From: Coffea arabica
Taxonomy: Eukaryota; Streptophyta; Magnoliopsida; Gentianales; Rubiaceae
Assembly (NCBI RefSeq): GCF_036785885.1
Contig: NC_092312.1
Coordinates: 15,642,001-15,706,000 of the forward strand
DNA: 64,000 nucleotides
Direction of reading: 5' to 3'
In this document: one piece after another, positions 56,041-64,000 of the stretch
Layout of the letters: each line of letters opens with the position of its first letter
Numbering within the stretch: position 1 is the stretch's first letter
Notes under the pieces: model-generated
Databases searched by the model: none
What the model was told of the DNA's origin: nothing
The model's input: the letters and a program-made list of their open reading frames with translations, nothing else
Made by a program: the position numbers and the translations under genes

Positions 56041-56213
56041 CATTTGGATTGTAAGTTATTTGGGATTATTTGAGATATTTTTACTGTAGCACTTTTTGTG
56101 ATGTGATGTATGTGAGATATAAAGATATTGGGAAGATAAAAAGGTGTATTGAAAATTGTAAAGATGATGTAAGCAAATAAAATTGGGGAAATATGAAGCA
56201 ATCCAAACAAACC
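56041..56213. mobile_element. MITE of the GTTTGTTTGGATTG family, copy 5
   Basis: The left end CATTTGGATTGTAAGTTATT and right end AGCAATCCAAACAAACC match copy 1 at 31006. The inside has TACTGTAGCACTTTTTGTGA, GATGTGATGTATGTGAGAT and GATGATGTAAGCAAATAAAA, near-identical in order to copy 1. Confidence 0.8.
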
Positions 56214-56485
56214 ATTGTAATTTGAGCAACAGTAAAATTATCTTCTCGGATTTTCAAGTGTTCAAGAGGTGCACCATGGTGCTTCTTTACCATATCCATA
56301 CATTTTTTAAGGCGATCTTTCAATGTTATTTGAAGCACTTTGTGGAATTTTTATGATACTTTTGGTTGACAAAGAAAAATTTTAAAAGCTGTTGGATCTG
56401 TTGAAATGAAAGAGAAAAAATAGGCTGTAATTGGATGGAAGCATGAAAGAGAAAAAATAGGCTAAAAAGCATCAAACACCCCTTT

Positions 56486-57426
56486 TTAGGGTTAATCATA
56501 TTTAATACCCTTAAGGTATATCCCATTTTTCAGTTTACCCCCTAACCTTTAATTTTGTTCACTTAATCCCTTATAGAATAAAATTGTCCTTGCATTATTT
56601 TGACTTTTCATTTACCTTGTTTTCTTTTCTTCTATTTCTTTATTTCTTTTTTCTTTATTTAATTCATCCTCTTCCCTATGAAAAATTTCACATTAATGAT
56701 TGAAATTAAAAAAGAGGCATTGCAGAGATCCATCTTCTCCTTAAATAATTAAAAAAATATTCAAATCACTTTCCTAAAATACAATTTTTTTAGCCTTTCA
56801 ATTCTTTTAATTTTGAATTTTTCTCTTTCCTTTCTAGTTTCTCATTTTATTTTCAAGAAAATATCTTAAAATGAAATTATGACCTGATTAATAATCATCA
56901 ATTGAAATTTGTGACACGTGGCATCATACAAAAATCAAAATTAGTTTTTGATATTTTTTAAATTTTCACAAAAAAATATGTAATTACAAACTCAAAACAA
57001 AAATTTTCGTTGAAATGAAATTTTCTATTGGGAAGGATGAAAGAGAGAATAAAGAGAAAAAGAAATAAAAGAAAGGAAAATAATTTCATCTTATGATACT
57101 TTCTTGATAATAAAATGAGAAATTAGAAAGGAAAGAGGAAAATTCAAAATTGAATATTTTTTTTAATCATTTAAGAAGAAGATAGATCTCTGCAATTTCT
57201 CTTTTTTAATCTCAATCATTAAGGTGAAGATTTTTGTGGAAAAAAGAAAGAATTAAATAAAAAAGAAAGAGAAAAACAAATAAAAGAAAAAAAAATAAGG
57301 AAAATAAAAAGTCAAAATAATGCAAGAACAATTTTGTCCTATAGGGGTTTAAGTGAGCAAAATTAAAAGTTAGGAAGTAAACTGAGGAATGAAATATATT
57401 TTAAGGGGATTAAATGTGATTAACCT
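56486..57426. mobile_element. Large fold-back element (~940 bp, arms ~390 bp)
   Basis: The left arm starts TAGGGTTAATCATATTTAAT and the right arm, on the reverse strand, TAGGTTAATCACATTTAAT. The arms pair over almost 400 bp each, e.g. CTTTCCTTTCTAGTTTCTCA near 56828 against CTTTCCTTTCTAATTTCTCA on the reverse strand near 57130. The loop is about 56885-57085. Non-coding and AT-rich. End words match a shorter stretch near 57540-57620 and another near 26380-26440, so this is a repeat family. It resembles long-arm fold-back or MULE-like elements, but the superfamily is unproven. Confidence 0.85.
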
Positions 57427-57820
57427 ATTTTATAGCTCATTGAGGGACATTTTAGTCGGCTAAAACAAACGGCTCTCTTCCCATAGTAATTTCGGCATCT
57501 CGACGTTTTTAACGGTGCAATTACTTAGCTGGATTGACGAAGGGGATAAACTGTGAAAAAATAAATATTATGGGGTAAATTGAAAAATGACACATACTTA
57601 AAGGGGATAAAATGCTATTAACCCAAATTTTTGTGATAGCTAACTACTCTAAAAAGTAGATAGTTGCAATCAGTTCAATCAGGAAGAGTTCTGCAAGTTG
57701 CAAAGCCAATGAGCACTGAGCAGTGACTCACCGACAGGTTCCCGAACCCACCCCACCAATTAAGTTAGTTGTAGTTAAAAGCCCAGTAAGTAGTAAAAAC
57801 TATTCCCCCGTTGCTTCGCC

Positions 57821-57839
57821 CGCCCTCAAACGGTCATTT
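57821..57839 (+). repeat. 19-bp direct repeat (left), target duplication of the promoter insert
   Basis: CGCCCTCAAACGGTCATTT occurs here and exactly again at 58212-58230. Confidence 0.85.
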
Positions 57840-58211
57840 TTTTTGTCAAAATCATAAATCTAATCCCAGAACAGTTCTCAAAAGCCGACAACTCTTGAGG
57901 GTGTCACAAGGACTTATAACCTAACCCAAACCCAACCCCAACCCCGATGTGAGATAATCAACCTCCACAAAGGAGCCTGCCCTTCGGCGCGAATCTTTTC
58001 GCCCGTAACTATTCGGACCCTCACTCCCCGTGATAAGCTGACTGTCTTCTCTCAACATTGTTGTTGTTTTTTTGTCAAAATCATAAATTTAATCCCAAAA
58101 CAGTCCTCAAAAGCCGGCAACTCTTGAGGGTGTCCCAAGGACTTATAACCTAACCTAAACCCATCCCCAACCCCAACCCCAATGTGGGATAATCAACCTC
58201 CACAAAGGAGC
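57840..58211 (-). mobile_element. Retroposon-like insert, partial dimer, in the PurF promoter
   Basis: The 372-bp insert is bounded by a perfect 19-bp direct repeat. The left end is a T run, so on the minus strand the insert ends in an A tail, as a SINE would. Two copies of a ~140-bp unit lie in it (about 57844-57998 and 58071-58211). Each has TTGTCAAAATCATAAAT, CTCTTGAGGGTGTC, ACTTATAACCTAACC and TCAACCTCCACAAAGGAGCC; between them is a 70-bp spacer with a second T run. On the minus strand each has a (T/C)TCACATCG or CCCACATTG word. It ends about 136 bp before the PurF ATG. Confidence 0.7.
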
Positions 58212-58366
58212 CGCCCTCAAACGGTCATTTACCAAGTAGTAATACTACTAGAAGTGGTAGTTGGATAAAGGACCTAAACCTAGCCGTAACATCCTGGCTA
58301 TTCGTACATAGTCCAACTTTCTCATTTGATTTCCCTCACCTCCCTTACTCTTCCCTGCGCAATCCC

Positions 58367-60049
58367 ATGGCCGCCTCCGTCGCCACCGCAGCAGCCGCCG
58401 CCGCCGCGGCCTCCCAGAAGCTCTCTCCGCTTACAACCCCTCCTCATGACAAGCCCTTCTGCTCTTCCTTCTCAAAAACCCTCCTAAAACCCTGCCACCC
58501 CGTCACCCACACTCGCAAAGTCCACTGGACCGGTGTCTCGGCCGCTTCCAAGAATCCTATCTCCGACGTCATCTCCGATGTCTCCGACGATTATGACGAC
58601 AAACCCAGAGAGGAGTGCGGCGTGGTGGGCATCTATGGCGACCCCGAAGCTTCTCGCATGTGCTATTTAGCCCTCCACGCCCTCCAGCACCGCGGCCAAG
58701 AAGGCGCCGGCATCGTCTCCGTCCATGACAACGTCCTCAAATCGATTACTGGAGTTGGTTTGGTTTCTGATGTCTTTAACGAGTCCAAGCTATCCCAACT
58801 CCCCGGTGACATGGCCATAGGCCATGTCAGATACTCCACCGCGGGCGCGTCCATGCTGAAGAACGTCCAGCCGTTCGTTGCCGGGTACCGATTCGGCTCG
58901 GTTGGGGTTGCCCACAATGGCAATTTGGTGAATTATCAATCCCTTCGAGCTCGGCTCGAAGAAAATGGCTCCATTTTTAACACTAGCTCCGATACGGAGG
59001 TGGTTCTTCACCTTATTGCGATATCGAAGGAGAGGCCGTTCTTTATGAGGATTGTTGAGGCGTGCAGGGAGCTGGAGGGAGCATATTCGATGGTGTTTTT
59101 GACGGAGGATAAGTTGGTTGCGGTTAGGGACCCTTACGGCTTTAGGCCGCTGGTTATGGGCAGGAGGAGCAACGGTGCCGTGGTGTTTGCCTCGGAGACT
59201 TGTGCTTTGGATTTGATAGAAGCTACTTACGAGAGAGAGGTGATGCCCGGTGAGGTATTGGTTGTGGATAAAGACGGGGTTGGACCCCTTTGTCTGATGT
59301 CTCATCCGGAGCCCAAGTCTTGCATCTTTGAGCACATTTATTTTGCTTTACCCAATTCAGTAGTTTTTGGGAAGTCCGTTTACGAGTCTAGGCGGGCATT
59401 TGGGGAAATTTTGGCCACTGTATTCCCCGTTGATTGTGATGTGGTGATAGCTGTGCCTGACTCTGGAGTTGTGGCTGCACTTGGTTACGCTGCAAAAGCA
59501 GGGGTTCCGTTTCAACAGGGGTTGATAAGGTCGCATTATGTTGGGCGGACATTCATTGAGCCTTCGCAAAGGATTAGGGACTTTGGAGTCAAGCTTAAGC
59601 TTTCGCCAGTGAAAGCGGTTTTGGAAGGGAAGAGAGTTGTGGTTGTAGACGATTCGATTGTGAGGGGAACAACTTCTTCCAAGATTGTTCGGCTGATAAA
59701 GGAGGCAGGGGCTAAGGAGGTGCATATGAGGATTGCTAGCCCTCCAATTATAGCTTCTTGTTATTATGGTGTGGACACTCCCAGTGCTGAAGAATTGATA
59801 TCTAATAGAATGAGTGTGGAGGAGATTAGGGAGTTCATTGGATCAGATTCACTTGCTTTTCTTCCAATTGATAGCTTGAAAGAGCATTTGCGGGAAGACG
59901 CACCAAACTTTTGTTATGCTTGCTTTTCTGGTAAGTACCCAGTTTTGCCAAGGGGAAAGGTGAAAAGGGTGGGTGATTTTCTTGATGATGGATTGAGTGG
60001 GAGTTTGGAGTCTATTGATGGAGGTTGGCTTTCTGGAACCAGAAATTAG
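58367..60049 (+). CDS. ASE: Amidophosphoribosyltransferase, plastid (glutamine PRPP amidotransferase)
   Basis: An intronless 560-residue protein, as for Arabidopsis ASE genes. It catalyses the first step of purine synthesis: PRPP plus glutamine to phosphoribosylamine. Residues 1 to about 65 are an Ala/Ser-rich plastid transit peptide with a run of nine Ala. The mature enzyme should begin before Cys84 (EECGVVGIYG), the N-terminal nucleophile of the glutaminase domain; family landmarks HALQHRGQEGAG (104-115), IGHVRYST (151-158), AHNGNLVN (182-189) and SSDTE follow. The PRPP loop VVVVDDSIVRGTT is at 424-436. Four Cys expected to bind a 4Fe-4S cluster are at 319, 465, 516 and 519. No missing key residue. 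Codon use is GC-rich at the start. A retroposon-like insert lies in its promoter. Confidence 0.97.
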   Translation: MAASVATAAAAAAAASQKLSPLTTPPHDKPFCSSFSKTLLKPCHPVTHTRKVHWTGVSAASKNPISDVISDVSDDYDDKPREECGVVGIYGDPEASRMCYLALHALQHRGQEGAGIVSVHDNVLKSITGVGLVSDVFNESKLSQLPGDMAIGHVRYSTAGASMLKNVQPFVAGYRFGSVGVAHNGNLVNYQSLRARLEENGSIFNTSSDTEVVLHLIAISKERPFFMRIVEACRELEGAYSMVFLTEDKLVAVRDPYGFRPLVMGRRSNGAVVFASETCALDLIEATYEREVMPGEVLVVDKDGVGPLCLMSHPEPKSCIFEHIYFALPNSVVFGKSVYESRRAFGEILATVFPVDCDVVIAVPDSGVVAALGYAAKAGVPFQQGLIRSHYVGRTFIEPSQRIRDFGVKLKLSPVKAVLEGKRVVVVDDSIVRGTTSSKIVRLIKEAGAKEVHMRIASPPIIASCYYGVDTPSAEELISNRMSVEEIREFIGSDSLAFLPIDSLKEHLREDAPNFCYACFSGKYPVLPRGKVKRVGDFLDDGLSGSLESIDGGWLSGTRN

Positions 60050-61216
60050 AAGCAAAAGGATACCCGATCACCCACCTAGTTTGATCGGGTCCAATTTGGG
60101 GGTTTAGCAGAGAGAGGGGGGAAGAGGAGAGACTATTATTACAGAAAATAAAAGTAGAGAGAGTTTTGACACCTACCTTTGTAATCCATCTTATACGGGA
60201 GCTTAGGATGATTTTGAACTTACTAGATTTTATTCTTTTGTTCTTTTAACATTTTGTGGATAAGCTTCTGTTTTATCATTTGTGTGCGTCGAACAAACTC
60301 CCGTCTCACGTTTGAACAAACTTTCTTAAACCTTTGAACCATCTCATTTCTCTCCACTTCTGTTTCTCCACCCAATTATCACAAACAAGAGAATTTTTTT
60401 TTCCATCACTGCTGTTGAGAATGCTCTACCATAATGTTGTAAATTGTAATGTTAAAATAAAGTTGAAGTTGCTCCAGTGCAAGGTTGTGATTGATGATGA
60501 AATTCTATAATGATGAAGATAAAGAGTTCGAGCAACAAGAAAATTTGTAACCCCTGCTGCGGAATCTGTATGACTCTTTTTAACAATTTTGTCTTCAGAG
60601 AATGTAAGCCAGTGATTTATGTTACAGTTCATTCTCAAATGATAGGCTCGGATTTTTTATGACAGCATGGAGGATGGATGGTTTGTGCACATTCGGTTTC
60701 GAACGCAACGTATTCGATATTTCTTTCATTACTTATCCAGGCTCTTCAACAATATGATTCAATTCTGCATAAAATACTGAACCCTTAATCAACATAAATA
60801 ATTGAATTGAAAGATGAGAAGGAAGTAGACGCTGTGTTTTTCTGTATAAATCTCATATGCTGATACAAGAGAATGTTGGACGTGACTTGAAACCTTACAG
60901 AGTATGTATCTCGAGAGCATTTGAGCTACAAAACCTAGACGAAATGCTTCAAATAAGATTAATACACGGACGGTGCAATCTCATTTGCAAATTCTCAAAT
61001 TCAGAATCGCTGGAAATCTTTAGAATGAATAGCAGAACAAAAATGTTACTCGCACAAATTTAAGGCTCGTTTTCCCCAATGAAGCCGTCCATTGCAGAAA
61101 ATACAAGGGATAAATTTCATCCGGCTTTTGAGCAGCAGATTGCTGTCCTGGCATTATCCCATTACTAACTCATTGAACAAGGAATAGCTATTGTCTTGTG
61201 TGGATCGAACCTAATA
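60050..61216. other. Tail-to-tail spacer between PurF and DUS3
   Basis: A polyadenylation signal-like AATAAA lies at 60147-60152, 98 bp after the PurF stop. The rest holds no recognised gene; the 3' flank of DUS3 occupies the right part. Confidence 0.5.
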
Positions 61217-63890
61217 TTAGCCATTTTCAGCGCTGTCATAGGCATTGGACTTGTGCTTTGGTGAGAACGTAAATCCAGCTGGGACCTTGCCAAGTAACAT
61301 CTCAGAGATTCTAATCTGCGCACGAGTAGGAAAGCCAAAGCAGGTGAATAGCTGTAGCAAGATGGTACTGAAATGAAAAATTCATTAAAAATGAGCAATC
61401 AGGATGATATACCCAATCTGCAGCTGAATCAGAAGCCATCAGTGTTTCAAGGTCATCCCGACCATAGTACGAGGGAGGCCGCCAGTTTATTTTTTGGGGG
61501 ATCACATCTAAGAGACCAACCGGTATATACCTACAAGAGTAACTTAGCCATTCCAACAAGAAATGCCTAGTTGTTTCCACACCTGCGATAGTCAAGGTTA
61601 AACATGAGGATGCCAAATCTCCTACCTTACAAATGCTTTGAGAAACTACTCAGAACTTAAAATAGCTAGTAGCTGTGTGCTCTCCAACTTCATGTCTTTT
61701 CAGTCCATGAAGACACCTTCCCAAATTTGTAGTTCATCCAATATCGGATTAAACTGCTTTTCAATCCACAAAGTTGACATTTTAATTAGCATTCACTGTC
61801 AAAGTCATATTTTTTGTTGTCCTCGTTTCTTCTTAAGCCAAAGCACAATAAAATTAAGCAGGAAAGTCATTTTTGCAGTCAACAGGAGGACAGACTTGCA
61901 TTCCATTTTACTTTAAGCAAATGCATGGTACATACCTTTGGAATCAGATCCCCAGTGTTGAAGGCCAAAATGCACATAATCCTTGAAAATATCAAGACGT
62001 TCAGCAGAACTAATATCCCAATGTCTCTGTTCCTTTATTTCAGTAAAAATCCAGGGCTGCACAAGTTCAAAAACCATTTATTTCAGCACAAAACTGCAGT
62101 AAATAAAAAAGATAACATTTTACGCTTCCAGTTGATCGTCAAAATGTAGCACAAACCTTAATTAGGGCTCCTCGAGCAACCATACAAGCAGAAAGCTGAG
62201 GACAATCAAACTTGTGCTTATTCCAGTCTAAATAGGAGAACACATCCCCATTTCCAAGGACTTGCAATGAATCTGGGGCCTTTTGTGCACACTGGTATAT
62301 GTATTCCCAATCAGCAAGCTTGCTGTAACGTTGCTGACGCGAACGACCATGTATAGTCACTGCACTTGCTCCCCAATTTCCAATATCTTCAATCACAGAA
62401 TCAATGCGATTTCTGCCCTCAAAATAGCCAGTTCGCACCTACATCACACAAGTTATGCATCTGATAAGTGTTCAGTAATACTATGAAAGAAGTACGTAAT
62501 CAGACGCAAATCAGAAGATTCCAGAAAATTGATTCCCATAGCAGAAACACAAGGCATATGCATCAAAACTATAGGTGCATCAACATAACGTCTAAAAGAG
62601 TGGCAAATGAAAGATTTGACAAGAATACATCTATATCTTCATATCACAGGGCAAGAAATTGCTGAAATTGACACCAAAAAAGGTCAACTTACTATATTAA
62701 ACCATACCTTGATGGTTATTGGGGTATCAACTGTTCCAGAAGCTGCTTGTATGACACTCTTCATTCGCATTGGTTTTGTAAGAAGAGCGGATCCAGCGCC
62801 CTTGTTAACAACAATATCAATGGGACATCCCATATTAAGATCAATAAAATCCACCGAGCATTCCTGCTCTATGAGTTCAACAGTTCTTGAAACTGTATCA
62901 GGATATGCTGCACAAATCTGAACACCAAAGAGGTCCTCAGACGAATGACGCCTCAGTAGTGCCCATTCTGAAGCTTGCCCCTGCTCCCATGGGCCAAGAT
63001 AAGGTAAGTACCAAGCAGCTAAAGATTTTCATTGCAGAAAAGAAAAAATTGGACCTGATACAGGTAAAGAATATGAACACATGTATCTTTTATTTGTGTA
63101 CAAAATAATCCCAACACGTAGGTGACATGAGTAACTCAAGACTAAAAGAAGGTTCGCAGAGTATATAAAACAAAAATGACCCTCAATTAGGGAAATAAAG
63201 ATCAAAGTCAAAGTACTTGTACAAGTATATCCGTATTCAAGAACAACAAATCATCTGTATTGTTATCTCATCACACAAATAAGAATCTAGTCAGTAAAAC
63301 AGCATGGTAACCTGCAAAAGATTAGTGCACATTGCCATCTCGCCACATGTCACATCAGCTCCAAGCAATTTGCAAACCCTTCGGAAAGGTAGATTCCCCA
63401 CAGTAGTCAGAGGTGCAAGATAAAGCTTTTCTCTGAAGTCAATGAGCTTTTTCTCGCGTGGGTGTAATTTTAGGATTTTATCAGACTCTACAGTAACAGT
63501 ATCAGCAATATCAACCGATTTTGATCCATTTGGTTTGGAGCTAATATCCTCCTTCCCATGCACACCATAACCTATTCCAATAAAATTTTCAACTGCTAGT
63601 ACCCCAGAAATATGGTGAAAATGAAATAAATCAATACCAAAAGTAGACAAACCAGCATTTACTTCAGTGGAGCCATAAGATTCATCACTTGAAGATTTTG
63701 CCTTCTTGACAGGTCGTATATCTTCAGTTGCATCAGCATCCTCTGGCTTATCCTCTTCCAGCAATTCAGAACAGCAATTCACATCACTAACAGAACCAAT
63801 TTCAGCAGAATCTTTTTTAGCATTTTCCTCAGCAGAGCCATTTGTAGCAACTTGATTGTCCTCGGTGTCCACCAATTTTTTTATTTTACC
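61217..63890 (-). CDS. DUS3: tRNA-dihydrouridine(47) synthase, DUS3-like (C-terminal 507 residues; 5' end beyond the window)
   Basis: Six minus-strand exons: 63312-63890, 62708-62980, 62157-62438, 61936-62056, 61413-61582 and 61217-61315, with all phases closing. DUS3 is an FMN enzyme that reduces uridine 47 in tRNA. Exon 1 here is acidic and Ser/Lys-rich, then enters the TIM barrel ([30 protein letters not shown]). Exon 2 has [30 protein letters not shown] with the catalytic Cys in NMGCP, and [12 protein letters not shown]. Exon 3 has [22 protein letters not shown] and [10 protein letters not shown]. The last exons carry the helical tail. The upstream part with CCCH zinc fingers is off the right edge, where exon 1 starts at an AG acceptor (63891-63892) after an in-frame stop. 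Confidence 0.95.
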
Positions 63891-64000
63891 CTGTCCCATC
63901 ATTTAAAAAATACTCTCAATCATTACACAGACTAAACTAAAGGGAACTTGATGAAGTCCAATCTCACAAGGGATGATCCTTCAGTTATCATCAAAGCACA
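63891..64000 (-). other. DUS3 intron (partial)
   Basis: Minus-strand acceptor AG at 63891-63892 and stop codons in all useful frames point to an intron running to the window edge. Confidence 0.7.

Noticed and set aside
57840-58211. Functional U-snRNA gene suggested by the CCCACATTG/TCACATCG words
   Set aside because: No snRNA body or correctly spaced TATA follows. The words are kept only as a note in the findings.
58663-59725. Open frames on the minus strand within PurF (up to 181 codons)
   Set aside because: Shadows of a GC-rich coding sequence on the other strand, with no family features.

Overview
The window looks like nuclear DNA of a dicot plant. Genes have short exons with GT-AG introns, the coding sequences match plant-only families (SAUR, PLS-type PPR, plastid RBFA, plastid PurF), and the spaces between genes are AT-rich and packed with plant-type transposons, MITEs, SINEs and LTR remnants. 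I cannot name the species. No window-wide operon or novel multi-gene system is visible. The interest lies in one small gene family (SAUR) and in well-preserved mobile-element structures.

Layout. 1-1786: broken Ty1/copia remnant with a 3' LTR. 2891-4759: hAT DNA transposon with perfect 8-bp target duplication, sitting in the upstream region of the first SAUR gene. 5064-13789: SAUR cluster: SAUR-1 (+), a SAUR pseudogene carrying two related solo LTRs, SAUR-2 (-), SAUR-3 (+) and SAUR-4 (+). 15193-16602: single-exon PPR gene. 17748-21498: six-exon YEATS-domain gene (YAF9A/GAS41 type). 21499-30100: gene-poor stretch with a Stowaway MITE, a diverged direct duplication, a complete TRIM element and a Helitron-like end. 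30119-30436: SAUR-5. 31000-40200: MITEs, a fold-back element, two SINEs and a five-copy tandem array. 40221-40619: SAUR-6 (-). 44424-46702: three-exon plastid ribosome-binding factor A. 48374-50266 (-): tiny three-exon gene for mitochondrial ATP synthase subunit e. 52484-57426: more non-autonomous elements, including a large inverted repeat. 58367-60049: intronless plastid amidophosphoribosyltransferase. 61217-63890 (-): C-terminal 507 residues of a DUS3-like tRNA-dihydrouridine synthase, running off the right edge.

How the genes relate. The six SAUR genes are one family of small auxin-responsive growth regulators. SAUR-1, SAUR-2 and the pseudogene form one subgroup, SAUR-3 and SAUR-4 are a recent local pair (shared 3' flanks), and SAUR-5 and SAUR-6 belong to other subgroups. 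SAUR-1 and SAUR-2 also share upstream DNA, which lets the hAT insertion be dated as later than that duplication. The other genes are housekeeping: chromatin (YAF9A), plastid ribosome maturation (RBFA), respiration (ATP synthase e), purine synthesis (PurF), tRNA modification (DUS3) and probable organelle RNA processing (PPR). Exon models were built by hand from splice signals and family similarity. Frames close exactly in every model, but no transcript evidence was available.
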